Under the pieces are notes generated by a model. It was given only the letters and a program-made list of their open reading frames with translations, made no database searches and was not told where the DNA came from. The translations under genes were made by a program, and so were the position numbers. A stretch of DNA of 54,403 nucleotides from Ignavibacteria bacterium (GTDB lineage: Bacteria > Bacteroidota > Ignavibacteria > Tepidaquicellales > OLB5). The stretch covers positions 1 to 54,403 of the forward strand of contig JAIOIK010000130.1 in the NCBI GenBank assembly GCA_019912545.1, read 5' to 3'. Below, one piece after another: positions 17,233 to 26,107 of the stretch (position 1 is the stretch's first letter; each line of letters begins with the position of its first letter).

Positions 17233-17316
17233 GGCACAGGCATTCCTGCCTGTGCATTATGTAAATCAAATTGTACACAGACAAGAATGCCTGCCTGCAG
17301 CAGGCAGGTCTGTGCT
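17233..17316. repeat. pair of GC-rich palindromes between alaS and the nucleotidyltransferase gene
   Basis: Palindrome 1 is GCACAGGCA/TGCCTGTGC (17234-17255, loop TTCC). Palindrome 2 is a bulged hairpin, CACAGAC/GTCTGTG (17276-17314) around CCTGCCTG/CAGGCAGG (17290-17308). The two share the CAGGCA core and look like one repeat family. The second abuts the alaS stop codon and may trim or stabilise the mRNA end. Confidence 0.7.
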
Positions 17317-20035
17317 ACTCTATATTTTTCTGGATTATTCCAGGTAATGCTGCAATTGCCTCATCTATTTTAGTAACATCTTTACCGCCGGCTGCTGCAA
17401 GATGCGGTTTACCGCCTCCGCCGCCACCAAGTATTTTCGCAAAATCACCTGCAATCTTTCCCGCGCTTAGCTTTTTCCCTTTTATCAGGTCATCACTCAC
17501 AACTGCAACCAGGCTAACTTTGCCTTCAATAATCGAATACAGCAGACCAACTCCGCTTTTTAGTTTTTCACGAAGTTTATCGGCAATTTCTTTAAGCTCA
17601 TCGGCATTATCCATATCAAACTTTCCGGTTACTATGTTAATTCCGTTTAAATCCTTAGCAGTAGATAGCAATTCATCAATTGAACCCGCTGCACTTTGAA
17701 CTTTCTGCTTTGCGAGTTCTTTTTCTGTATGCTTCTTTTCTTCCAAATATTTTTCTTTCACATCCATCAAAGAATTGACAGTCGAATCGTGATATTTGAT
17801 TAGAGTCTTAAGCAGCTCAGCATCCCTGAAATCAGCTCCCTCAAAATCCTTTTTGAAATTATCCATTGCCAGCTTAAAATTATTGTAATACTTCTCCGGC
17901 AACTCAGATGAAATCTTCTCAATTTCTACAACACGTTCATTAATATAATCTATGATTCCCTGCCCTGTGCGTGCAATAATCCTGCGCGTACCGGACGAAA
18001 TACTCTCTTCCTTAATGATCTTAAATAGCCCAATATCAGAGGTATCCTTTACATGAGTGCCACCGCAAAGCTCAACGCTGAAATTGGGATCAATTGTTAC
18101 AACTCTCACCACATCACCATACTTTTCACCAAAGAACATTTTTACATTTGGAATTTTCTTTGCAGATTCCATCGGCATTTCCTCTGCACTTACCGGAATA
18201 TTTTCTTTTACATTATTATTGACAATATCTTCAATATCAGTGATTTCCTGAGGAGTAAGTTTATGGAAATGCGGGAAGTCAAACCTTAACAGCTTATCAT
18301 CAAGGTACGAACCCATTTGCTTTACATGTGAACCAAGAACCCTTCTCAGAGCCTCATGCATTAAATGGGTCGTTGAGTGATTGCGCTGGATGGATTGGCG
18401 GCGCGGATAGTCTACAACTGCTTTAACACTTAGATCATCGAAATTCTTTTCAATGCCTTTTACAATAACTCTATTAACCAAAGAACCTTCAACATCATAC
18501 TCTCTACCATCTTCCAATATTAACTTACCAACATCACTTACTTGACCTCCAGATTCATGATAGAAAGGGTTCAAATACAAGTATACAATTGTCTTATCTA
18601 ATGACTCGTGTATTTCAGTAGCTATAATTCTAGTATCTATACCATACTTAGAAACATTATAAGGATCATAACTAAAATCTATATTTATTGTGTGTTTGTG
18701 CTTATCTTCAAACTCAAAAGTCATATCAATTTCTTTTCTCGCTTCTTTAGCCATCCGTTTCTGTTCATTCATCAATTCATCAAATGTTTTCTCATCCACA
18801 TTAAAATCGATTTCCCTCGCCATAAGCTGGGTAAGGTCAATTGGAAAGCCATAAGTATCATGAAGCTTAAAAGCTACTTCACCGGAAAAAATCTTGCTGC
18901 CGGATTTCTTCATGCTTCCAATTTCATCATCAAATAGCTTCAGCCCGCGGTCAAGAGTTACATTAAAGCTTTCTTCTTCTCCTTTGATCAAAGATTTGAT
19001 CATTTCCCGCTTCTCAACTATTTCAGGGAAGACATGTCCCATGGTGTCAACAACAGTATCAACTAACTTGTAAATAAATGGAGTGCGCATATCAAGATTG
19101 CGGCCATAACGAGCAGCGCGTCTTAAAACACGTCTCAAAACATATCCCCTGCCCTCGTTGGATGGGATTGCACCGTCACCAATCGCAAACGTTAATGTGC
19201 GGACATGGTCGGCGATTACATTCATCGAAGCTTCATACTTGCCTGAATATTCTTTTCCTGTAATATTGATAAGCTCGTTTATTAAAGGCAGGAATACATC
19301 AGTCAGATAGTTTGATGATTTATTCTGTAGTACGCGTACCATACGTTCAAATCCCATGCCTGTATCAACATGCTTTGCAGGCAAGTCGTGCAATACACCT
19401 TCTTTATCACGGTTATATTGAATGAATACAAGGTTCCATATTTCCATTACATCGGGGTTACCTGCATTCACATCACCTGCCTTGCAGCCGTTTGGAGTGA
19501 AATCATAATGAATTTCCGAACACGGGCCGCAGGGGCCGGTATCGCCCATTTCCCAAAAATTATCCTTTTCATCAAACTTCAGAATATGACTGTGTTCAAT
19601 ATCTGTTTCGGATTTCCAGAGTTCAAGGGATTCGTCATCTTCTCTGAAAACAGTTACCCAAAGCCTGCTTTTGTCGAGTCCCCAAACTTTTGTTAACAAC
19701 TCCCATGCCCATGCAATTGCTTCCTTTTTATAATAATCGCCAAACGACCAGTTACCCAGCATTTCAAAGAAAGTATGATGATAGCCGTCATGCCCTACTT
19801 CTTCGAGGTCATTGTGCTTACCGCTTACTCTAATGCACTTCTGGGTGTCTGCACAGCGCTTGTAATCACGCTTGCCTGTGCCAAGGAATACATCCTTGAA
19901 TTGGTTCATGCCAGCATTGGTGAAAAGCAGCGTTGGGTCATCATAAGGTACAACAGAAGCTGATGGTACAATTCTGTGTTCTTTAGAAGCAAAAAAGTCT
20001 AAAAAATCCTGTCTTATTTCGGTTGATTTCTTCAA
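17315..20035 (-). CDS. alaS: alanine--tRNA ligase
   Basis: This 906-residue class II synthetase charges tRNA-Ala. In order there are the aminoacylation domain (starting RQDFLDFFASKEHRIV, with FTNAGMNQFKDVFLG and GDTGPCGPCSEIHYD), the tRNA-recognition helices, and the editing domain with HSTTHLMHEAL and the distal CGGTH site. The C-Ala region ends in a glycine run followed by KPHLAAAGG. Length is normal (E. coli 876). No frameshift is seen. The start lies about 80 bases beyond the initiator tRNA gene's 3' end on the same strand, with a terminator between them. Confidence 0.97.
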   Translation of the reverse strand: MKKSTEIRQDFLDFFASKEHRIVPSASVVPYDDPTLLFTNAGMNQFKDVFLGTGKRDYKRCADTQKCIRVSGKHNDLEEVGHDGYHHTFFEMLGNWSFGDYYKKEAIAWAWELLTKVWGLDKSRLWVTVFREDDESLELWKSETDIEHSHILKFDEKDNFWEMGDTGPCGPCSEIHYDFTPNGCKAGDVNAGNPDVMEIWNLVFIQYNRDKEGVLHDLPAKHVDTGMGFERMVRVLQNKSSNYLTDVFLPLINELINITGKEYSGKYEASMNVIADHVRTLTFAIGDGAIPSNEGRGYVLRRVLRRAARYGRNLDMRTPFIYKLVDTVVDTMGHVFPEIVEKREMIKSLIKGEEESFNVTLDRGLKLFDDEIGSMKKSGSKIFSGEVAFKLHDTYGFPIDLTQLMAREIDFNVDEKTFDELMNEQKRMAKEARKEIDMTFEFEDKHKHTINIDFSYDPYNVSKYGIDTRIIATEIHESLDKTIVYLYLNPFYHESGGQVSDVGKLILEDGREYDVEGSLVNRVIVKGIEKNFDDLSVKAVVDYPRRQSIQRNHSTTHLMHEALRRVLGSHVKQMGSYLDDKLLRFDFPHFHKLTPQEITDIEDIVNNNVKENIPVSAEEMPMESAKKIPNVKMFFGEKYGDVVRVVTIDPNFSVELCGGTHVKDTSDIGLFKIIKEESISSGTRRIIARTGQGIIDYINERVVEIEKISSELPEKYYNNFKLAMDNFKKDFEGADFRDAELLKTLIKYHDSTVNSLMDVKEKYLEEKKHTEKELAKQKVQSAAGSIDELLSTAKDLNGINIVTGKFDMDNADELKEIADKLREKLKSGVGLLYSIIEGKVSLVAVVSDDLIKGKKLSAGKIAGDFAKILGGGGGGKPHLAAAGGKDVTKIDEAIAALPGIIQKNIE

Positions 20036-20077
20036 TTTTTATCTCTTAATACTGCAAATTTACCATTATTTGGTAAA

Positions 20078-20103
20078 TAAAAAACCCGCCAAACTGACGG
20101 GTT
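20078..20103 (-). terminator. terminator after the initiator tRNA
   Basis: On the minus strand AACCCGTC and GGCGGGTT pair over 8 bp with one U-G pair and a 5-base loop, followed by TTTTTTATTTA. It ends the tRNA transcript before alaS. Confidence 0.88.
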
Positions 20104-20112
20104 TTGAGCTTG

Positions 20113-20185
<73 letters not shown>

Positions 20186-20264
20186 ATATTATAGGCAAAT
20201 ATACTCATATATTAAACCCGCTTCAAGTTATGAAATTATACCTAAAAATGGTTTTTAAAGAGAA

Positions 20265-20314
20265 CTTCGGGTTATGATCCGCCAGTTGGCAGATACCTGC
20301 TACTCCACTCTAAG
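20265..20314 (-). pseudogene. tRNA-fMet-like relic A (5' half, with inserted palindrome)
   Basis: Read on the minus strand, this segment keeps GTGGAG, a D-arm-like AGGTA and the anticodon-loop stretch CATAACCCGAAG of the initiator tRNA. The T arm and acceptor 3' strand are absent. Between D arm and anticodon it has a palindrome, CTGCCA...TGGCGG, not found in the tRNA. The same palindrome occurs in relic B. It cannot fold as a working tRNA. Confidence 0.6.
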
Positions 20315-20359
20315 TTACTATCTACAAATACACTCTTTTACTAATAATGATCCATGTTA

Positions 20360-20611
20360 TCAAATTATTGTCAAAACTTGTTTTCTAATAAATTCTCTTC
20401 CTTTGAAGCTCTTAAGCTCTTTCTCCCTTTGCATGGCCTCATTTTTTTCGGCAAACTCCTCTTTGTAAACAATTTCCCAAGGCCTAAACCTGATTGTCCA
20501 GCCCTTCTTAGAAAGTTCATTATGGGATAAAAATCTTTGTTCAAGATTTGATGTCATCCCAATATATATCTTGTCAAAATTTTTTGAGTATAATACGTAT
20601 ACAGTGTACAT
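20360..20611 (-). CDS. small GIY-YIG nuclease-domain protein
   Basis: This 83-residue protein is a single GIY-YIG domain. It has VYVLYS and IYIGMTSNLEQRFLSH for the two core strands with Arg and His following, and a late helix QREKELKSFKGREFI that supplies the metal-binding Glu. Free-standing domains of this size are often grouped with the UvrC-endonuclease/YhbQ family; their biological role is poorly known. It lies between two tRNA-like relics, and its ATG directly follows the T-run of a terminator. That arrangement suggests a selfish or tRNA-locus-associated element rather than a repair gene. Confidence 0.87.
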   Translation of the reverse strand: MYTVYVLYSKNFDKIYIGMTSNLEQRFLSHNELSKKGWTIRFRPWEIVYKEEFAEKNEAMQREKELKSFKGREFIRKQVLTII

Positions 20612-20634
20612 AAAAAAACCTGAAACTATTCAGG
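20612..20634 (-). terminator. terminator between relic B and the GIY-YIG gene
   Basis: On the minus strand CCTGAA and TTCAGG (20619-20634) form a 6-bp stem with a 4-base loop, followed by seven T. It parallels the tRNA-terminator arrangement at 20078-20185. Confidence 0.75.
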
Positions 20635-20642
20635 CATTAATT

Positions 20643-20693
20643 CTTCCGGTTATGATCCGCCAGTTGGCGGATACCAGCGGTTCTATACCGCGA
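20643..20693 (-). pseudogene. tRNA-fMet-like relic B (5' half, with inserted palindrome)
   Basis: On the minus strand it begins TCGCGG like the real tRNA, keeps GCTGGTA of the D arm and TCATAACC-GAAG of the anticodon arm, and then diverges. The perfect palindrome ATCCGCCA/TGGCGGAT occupies the D-arm to anticodon junction, as in relic A. The T arm is missing. Confidence 0.6.
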
Positions 20694-20749
20694 CAATATC
20701 AACAAATCAATCAAACATCAATCCTACTAAGTCTAATAATCCTAAATAA

Positions 20750-20799
20750 GTGGCGTCAGATATTCATCTGACGCACGTCAGGTGAATACCTGACGTAAC
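20750..20799. repeat. double-hairpin intergenic repeat, copy 2
   Basis: GCGTCAGAT/ATCTGACGC (20753-20774) is followed at once by ACGTCAGGT/ACCTGACGT (20775-20796), each with a 4-base loop. It matches the reverse of 6026-6076. One stem pair is G-C here and C-G there, so pairing is kept. The gap 20612-20937 otherwise holds relic B, a terminator and the nested hairpin at 20859. Confidence 0.82.
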
Positions 20800-20858
20800 G
20801 ATAAGTTAAGCTATGAAATTATTGTATTCAAAATGGTAAGCACCTAGTCTATAATGGA

Positions 20859-20909
20859 ACAAGGGGGTCCCGACTAACGGGATTTCGTAAACTCAACATG
20901 CCCCCTTGT
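20859..20909. repeat. nested inverted repeat
   Basis: The outer arms ACAAGGGGG (20859-20867) and CCCCCTTGT (20901-20909) are a perfect 9-bp match. Inside, TCCCG (20868-20872) and CGGGA (20878-20882) form a second hairpin directly stacked on the first. It lies 28 bases beyond the stop of the next minus-strand gene. Neither strand shows a U-tract, so it is not a standard terminator. Confidence 0.6.
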
Positions 20910-20937
20910 CATTCGAAGATAAACTCAATATTCAATA

Positions 20938-21423
20938 TTAACTACAATCTTTGACCATTTTATGAAGCAAAGTAATGAAGTACATGGAATTCTTATATAA
21001 AGACGAATCTTTAAGTTCCGATGTATCTCCATTAATTCTTATTTTATATTCATTGCCGTCCATTGAAATAGCTATGCTTATATTGGTATATTGTTCGAAG
21101 GATTTAGTCTTTGAGCTTTCCTGGAATAGTGAATCAGTTACATTCAGCTCTTTAGCAATAATTGTCTTTTTGATATTCTCAATATTCTGCTCGGTAAACT
21201 CGCACACTTTATCCATATCAATATCATTCTTGCCTTTTCTTCCGGAATACTTGACTGAATAAGATACGCTCGATCCACTTATAGCATATTTCTCTGAAGT
21301 AGAATGGCTATCCTTGCTTTTTTCTCCCGCAAGATACGAAACTGCGATGCTGAAATCCTGTGAGCAGGTATTGCCAAATGCAAATACAGATGATAAAACG
21401 AAAACCATTAAAATGTTTTTCAT
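20938..21423 (-). CDS. small secreted protein, paralog A of a tandem pair
   Basis: The 161-residue product has a signal peptide (ILMVFVLSSVFAFGNTCSQ). The mature part shares with the next gene upstream on the strand the blocks GEKSKD, a central strand MDGNEYKIRINGD against MNGESYKISLSGD, and a C-terminal helix YKNSMYFITLLHKMVKDC ending in Cys. The conserved terminal Cys suggests a disulfide or surface contact. I do not recognise the family; function is unknown. Confidence 0.72.
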   Translation of the reverse strand: MKNILMVFVLSSVFAFGNTCSQDFSIAVSYLAGEKSKDSHSTSEKYAISGSSVSYSVKYSGRKGKNDIDMDKVCEFTEQNIENIKKTIIAKELNVTDSLFQESSKTKSFEQYTNISIAISMDGNEYKIRINGDTSELKDSSLYKNSMYFITLLHKMVKDCS

Positions 21424-21491
21424 GGCTGGATATTTAATTTTAGAATAATCTTAGGCTAGCGCTTAACTCAGCATGCCGTTAAACTACTTAA

Positions 21492-21971
21492 TTAACATTC
21501 TTTTGCGATCTTGCGGATTTCTTTTATAAACTCTATCGAGTTTCTGTATGCTTTTGTATCCATTACATGAGTTGCGTCACCGCTAAGGGAAATTTTATAG
21601 CTCTCGCCGTTCATCACAAGAGTAATATCAAGGTTAATATATGTACCAAAATCATCAATCCCTTTTGGATCCATATAAAAAGTTTCATTTGAATTAATTG
21701 AATGTTTTGCTGCTAATTCTGTTATTTTATTTAAAGTAACTTCACCTATCTTGCACCTTTTAAATTCAGCCAGTTCATCAGGCAGAGTTTTTCCGTAAAA
21801 TTCCTTTTCATACCTTATCTCGCCAAAAGTAACAAAGTAAATTTCAGTCTCCGAACGCGTATCTTTGCTTTTTTCACCTCTGGTATAGGTTACATTCAGC
21901 GTAAAATCACCCGAAAGTGATATTGAAGTAATCGATAGTGCAATGACAAGCAATAATATAAATTTATTCAT
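21492..21971 (-). CDS. small secreted protein, paralog B of a tandem pair
   Basis: The 159-residue product has a signal peptide (FILLLVIALSITSISLSG). It has the same layout as the neighbouring paralog: an early strand LNVTYTRGEKSKDTRSE, a middle block with DELAEFKRCKIGEVTLNKI, a strand LVMNGESYKISLSGD, and a final helix YRNSIEFIKEIRKIAKEC ending in Cys. The two genes are 68 bases apart in the same direction. Divergence is high (about a quarter of positions identical by eye), so the duplication is old. Confidence 0.72.
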   Translation of the reverse strand: MNKFILLLVIALSITSISLSGDFTLNVTYTRGEKSKDTRSETEIYFVTFGEIRYEKEFYGKTLPDELAEFKRCKIGEVTLNKITELAAKHSINSNETFYMDPKGIDDFGTYINLDITLVMNGESYKISLSGDATHVMDTKAYRNSIEFIKEIRKIAKEC

Positions 21972-22006
21972 TTAACATCAAATTTTTAAAATTGAAAAAT
22001 GATTTT

Positions 22007-24634
22007 TTAAAACGAATTAAACTGAGCTTCCAGTTTTGAGAGCTTCTCCTGCTGATCGGCTAGTTTTTTCTTTTCACTTTCTATAACTGTCGCAGGAGCT
22101 TTACTGACAAAACTTTCGTTACCAAGCTTCTTATTTATTGAGGCGATGAATCCACTGATCTTTTTCATTTCTTCGGCAAGTTTGTTCTTTTCTTCCTCAG
22201 TATTAAAATTTACTTCCCTTTCAAGATAAATCTCATAGTTATTGAGCGCTGCCATTGCACGATTTGCTTTGGTCTGCTCAGCTTCAGGCACTTTCAAATT
22301 TACTTCAACTGATTCAACCCTGCTCAACTTCAGCAAATAATGCAGGTTTTCCTCAACAAACAGTTTTTCCTTATTTCCTGAAGCAATTATTTCAATTTTC
22401 CCCTTTTTGCCGGCATAATTCAGATCTGCTTTTAGGTTTCTTATTGCCGCAATTACTTCCATCAGCACATTTACATCATTTTCTGCTTCAATACTTATCA
22501 TACTCTCATCATAACCGGGCATATTGCTTATGGTAATGCTCTCGATTTCGCCGCGCTCCTTCAATCCCTGCCAGATCTCTTCGGTGATAAACGGCATTAT
22601 TGGATTCAACAGCTTGATTGCATCTTCAAAAATATCTACAGCATTATTAAATATGGTTTCGGCTGATCCGGGATGCTCCTGTGCTTTTATTTTCAGGATC
22701 TCGATATACCAATCGCAGTAATCACGCCATATGAATTCATATAGTGCCTTTGATGCTTCATTGGTCTTGTATTCATCTAATGCACGCAGATAATATTTAA
22801 TAGTTGATTGTAGGCGGCTCTTTATCCATTTATCAAATATATCTGCTTCAAAAGTTTTGTTGCTCCCTTTTGATTCATCTTGCTTCATTAAAAGAAACCT
22901 TGTTGCATTCCACAGTTTATTGGCAAAATTACGGCCAAGCTCGCATTTTTGTTTGGAAAACAATACATCTGTACCTTGCGGCGCAAGGTAAACAAGCGTG
23001 AATCTTAAGGCATCAGTACCGTATTCATTCATCACTTCAATAACATCATCTGAATTGCCCAGGCTTTTGCTTAGCTTCAGTCCCTTTTCATCGCGGATAA
23101 TATTATGAAAGTAAACATCACTGAAAGGGATCTTGCCCGTAAACTCAAGCGAAGCCATGATCATCCTGGCAACCCAGAAGAAAATTATGTCAGGGGCAGT
23201 GGATAGCATATCAGTTGGGAAATACTTCTTAAGTACACTTGTTTCTTCCGGCCAACCCATTGTTGAAAAAGGCCAAAGCCATGAAGAGAACCAGGTATCC
23301 AGAACGTCGGGATCCTGCTCCCAGTTTTCAATATCTGCAGGAGCTTCAACTTCGCAGTAAATCCCGCCGTTACTTTTATTATACCAAATGGGGATCTGAT
23401 GCCCCCACCATAATTGGCGGGATATGCACCAATCCCTGATATTCTTCATCCAGTTTAGATAAGTCTTTGTCCACCTTTCGGGATGAAAGTTTATTTCACC
23501 CGATAGTACTACATTTATGGCAGGCTCTGCAAGCGGTTTCATACTTACAAACCACTGGTCCGATAGATATGGTTCGATCAGCGCTCCGCCGCGCTCACTG
23601 ATACCAACATTATGCACATAGTCTTCTATCTTCTCAACTAGTCCTAGCTCTTCAAGCTTTTCAACAATTCTATCCCTTGCCTCAAACCTATCCAGCCCGG
23701 AATAACTGCCTGCATGTTCATTCATTTTTCCTGAGTGATCAATAACCTGCGCGGTTTCAAGATTGTGTTTTTGACCTATCTCAAAATCATTCGGGTCATG
23801 TGCAGGAGTAATTTTAAGCGCTCCGGTGCCGAATTCCATATCAACGTATTCATCCGCAATTATCGGGATAGCCTTTTCAACTATTGGCAGCAAAACTTTC
23901 TTACCGGCAAGTCCGCTAAAACGCTTATCTTTTGGATTTACCGCAATTGCTGTATCTCCAAGCATAGTCTCAGGGCGTGTTGTGGCAATAACAACAAATT
24001 TACTTTCTTCGTTTAATACAGGATACTTTATATAATATAGTTTGTCCTTTTTTTCTATATAATTTACTTCTTCATCGCTGATTGCAGTTTGCTGAACAGG
24101 GTCCCAGTTAATTATGCGTTTGCCTTTGTAAATGAGCCCTTTTTTGTAAAGGTCAACAAACACTTTGCGTACAGCTATAGAAAGCCCGTCATCCATAGTA
24201 AAGCGTTCTTTTGACCAGTCAACAGAAGCCCCCATCCTTATCAATTGCTTCTTGATATTAGCGTGATAGATCTCTTTCCACTCCCACACTTTTTCAACAA
24301 ATTTTTCACGGCCCAGATCGTGCCTGCTTATGCCTTCTTCACGCAGTTTGCCCTCAACTTTTGTTTGAGTTGCAATGCCTGCGTGATCTGTGCCCGGCAG
24401 CCATAGAACATTGAAGCCGGTCATTCTTTTCCACCTTACATAAATATCCTGAATAGTATTATTGAGCATGTGGCCCATAGTAAGATTGCCGGTAACGTTT
24501 GGAGGCGGAATTACAATAGAATATTTTGACTTCGCAGAATTATCGTCACTCTTAAAAAATCCGTTCTTATCCCAAAATGCGATCAGTTCGTGCTCAACTT
24601 CTGCCGGAACATATGTTTTTGAAAGCTCCTTCAA
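22007..24634 (-). CDS. valS: valine--tRNA ligase
   Basis: This 875-residue class I synthetase charges tRNA-Val and edits threonine. The Rossmann signature PPPNVTGNLTMGHMLN (43-58) carries TMGH where the textbook form is HMGH. The CP1 editing insert has TTRPETMLGDTAIAVNP. The second signature is KLSKSLGNS. A C-terminal coiled coil (last 70 residues, rich in Lys/Glu) is the usual ValRS tRNA-binding arm. The start is 7 bases from the stop of the ParA gene, so the two are probably co-transcribed. Confidence 0.97.
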   Translation of the reverse strand: MKELSKTYVPAEVEHELIAFWDKNGFFKSDDNSAKSKYSIVIPPPNVTGNLTMGHMLNNTIQDIYVRWKRMTGFNVLWLPGTDHAGIATQTKVEGKLREEGISRHDLGREKFVEKVWEWKEIYHANIKKQLIRMGASVDWSKERFTMDDGLSIAVRKVFVDLYKKGLIYKGKRIINWDPVQQTAISDEEVNYIEKKDKLYYIKYPVLNEESKFVVIATTRPETMLGDTAIAVNPKDKRFSGLAGKKVLLPIVEKAIPIIADEYVDMEFGTGALKITPAHDPNDFEIGQKHNLETAQVIDHSGKMNEHAGSYSGLDRFEARDRIVEKLEELGLVEKIEDYVHNVGISERGGALIEPYLSDQWFVSMKPLAEPAINVVLSGEINFHPERWTKTYLNWMKNIRDWCISRQLWWGHQIPIWYNKSNGGIYCEVEAPADIENWEQDPDVLDTWFSSWLWPFSTMGWPEETSVLKKYFPTDMLSTAPDIIFFWVARMIMASLEFTGKIPFSDVYFHNIIRDEKGLKLSKSLGNSDDVIEVMNEYGTDALRFTLVYLAPQGTDVLFSKQKCELGRNFANKLWNATRFLLMKQDESKGSNKTFEADIFDKWIKSRLQSTIKYYLRALDEYKTNEASKALYEFIWRDYCDWYIEILKIKAQEHPGSAETIFNNAVDIFEDAIKLLNPIMPFITEEIWQGLKERGEIESITISNMPGYDESMISIEAENDVNVLMEVIAAIRNLKADLNYAGKKGKIEIIASGNKEKLFVEENLHYLLKLSRVESVEVNLKVPEAEQTKANRAMAALNNYEIYLEREVNFNTEEEKNKLAEEMKKISGFIASINKKLGNESFVSKAPATVIESEKKKLADQQEKLSKLEAQFNSF

Positions 24635-24640
24635 AAAAGA

Positions 24641-25414
24641 TTATCCTTTCTGGTATTTGTTTATCAATTCATAAGCAAGCTCAAGATAAGCCATGGATAC
24701 ATTTGCATTTACGTTATACAGAATTGCAGGTTTGCCGTAAAATGTTGATTCAGTTACAATATTATTACGCGGTATGAAAGTCTTGAATAGATACTTATTA
24801 TATCTAAGCTTCAATTCCCGTTCGGATATTTCAGTTACTTTTGTATTCGATTCAAACATTGTCATAACAATACCTTCTATAAACAGTACGGGATTTGCAA
24901 TTTCCTTAATATACTCAACATATTTAAAAAGCTTGGATATTGCCTCAAGTGAAAAATGCCCGCTTCTTACCGGCATCAGTACACTTGTTGAAGCAGTCAA
25001 AGCATTAGCTACAATTCCCCTCATAATGGGAGGGCAATCGATGATAATATACTCATAGTGCTGAGCCGCTCCTCTTAATGCATTTTTTAACACCACTCTG
25101 TTCTCTGCTATTTTTGTAAATCTTTCGTCACGCTGAATTGTATTCACATTAGAAGGCACAAAATCAAGATAATCCAGCTCAGTTTTGTGGATAGCATGCT
25201 CAAGCGAGTGTGTAAAACTGAATACTTCGGATATCCCCGCTTTGATCTTCTCAGGTGTAAATCCAAGTGACATTGCAGATGCACCGAACGGATCTGCATC
25301 TATAAGCAGGGTTTTCTTCTCGGCAACAGCAAGCGAAGCTGCAAGATTTACAGCGGTTGTCGTTTTGCCTACTCCCCCTTTGGGAAGACATATTGATATT
25401 ATTTTTGCGCTCAA
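24641..25414 (-). CDS. ParA/Soj-family P-loop ATPase
   Basis: This 257-residue ATPase has a deviant Walker A (PKGGVGKTTTAVNLAASLA, residues 10-28), an A' motif LLIDADPFG and Walker B IIIDCPPI. These mark the Mrp/MinD/ParA family. Members position chromosomes, plasmids or protein clusters by nonspecific DNA or membrane binding. There is no parB, minE or origin-like site nearby. It sits between an FAH-family gene and valS with 6-base gaps. It could be an orphan positioning ATPase; the cargo cannot be inferred. Confidence 0.88.
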   Translation of the reverse strand: MSAKIISICLPKGGVGKTTTAVNLAASLAVAEKKTLLIDADPFGASAMSLGFTPEKIKAGISEVFSFTHSLEHAIHKTELDYLDFVPSNVNTIQRDERFTKIAENRVVLKNALRGAAQHYEYIIIDCPPIMRGIVANALTASTSVLMPVRSGHFSLEAISKLFKYVEYIKEIANPVLFIEGIVMTMFESNTKVTEISERELKLRYNKYLFKTFIPRNNIVTESTFYGKPAILYNVNANVSMAYLELAYELINKYQKG

Positions 25415-25420
25415 TTTATA

Positions 25421-26107
25421 TTAACCGATCGAAACATTAATTTTTCCAATATTCTGTATCTCTCCGGAAACTTTATCACCCGCGTTCAGCTTTGTTATGC
25501 CTGCAGGAGTTCCCGTAAAAATTATATCTCCCCTCTTCAATCCAAATATACAGGAAAGGTAGTGAACAATAAAACTTATTTTAAAGATCATTTGCGAAGT
25601 ATTTGCCGATTGCTTAGTTTCACTATTTATCTTCAGGCTAATGTCCAAAGATTCAGCATTCTCTATTTCTTCTTTTCTGACAACCTCAGATACCGGTGAA
25701 GAAGTCTTAAAGCCTTTAGCAACTGCCCAGGGCTTACCTTTTTTCTTCATTTCATTCTGCAGGTCACGAAGTGTAAAATCAATTCCAACAGCATACCCTA
25801 GAATATAATCATTGGCATTTTTCTCCTGAATATTCTCTGCGTCTTTACCGATAACGATAACCAATTCAACTTCATTCTGCAGATTGGCGGAGATCTTCTT
25901 CCCGTTTATAACAGGTACATAAACAATTGTTCCCTCGCCGCATATAGCTGAGGAGGGTTTCAGGAAGATAACGGGAATATCCGGAACTTCATTTGCAATT
26001 CCGGGAACATTCATCTCGTTTATGTGATCAATATAATTCTTGCCAACGCAGTAAACGCTTTTAACTTCAATAGTATCACCCGAATTTTTTATCTTAAGCT
26101 CAGACAT
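25421..26107 (-). CDS. fumarylacetoacetate hydrolase (FAH) family protein
   Basis: This 228-residue single-domain FAH protein has the N-terminal YCVGKNYIDHINEM, metal-binding acidic NEVELVIVIG, the distal Asp in GYAVGIDFTLRDLQ, the Lys in WAVAKGFKTSSP, and GDIIFTGTPAGI near the end. Relatives are acylpyruvases, fumarylpyruvate hydrolases and oxaloacetate decarboxylases. Which reaction applies cannot be told from sequence. The start overlaps the pyrC stop by eight bases, which implies translational coupling. Confidence 0.9.
   Translation of the reverse strand: MSELKIKNSGDTIEVKSVYCVGKNYIDHINEMNVPGIANEVPDIPVIFLKPSSAICGEGTIVYVPVINGKKISANLQNEVELVIVIGKDAENIQEKNANDYILGYAVGIDFTLRDLQNEMKKKGKPWAVAKGFKTSSPVSEVVRKEEIENAESLDISLKINSETKQSANTSQMIFKISFIVHYLSCIFGLKRGDIIFTGTPAGITKLNAGDKVSGEIQNIGKINVSIG

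Noticed and set aside
17215-17284. Extended start of the sugar nucleotidyltransferase
   Set aside because: The extra residues come from palindromic repeat DNA, and the conserved MKAIIPVAG start is at 17212.
17271-17699. Plus-strand frame of 142 codons opposite alaS
   Set aside because: It is the antisense of the glycine-rich alaS C-terminus (proline and serine runs), with no family match.
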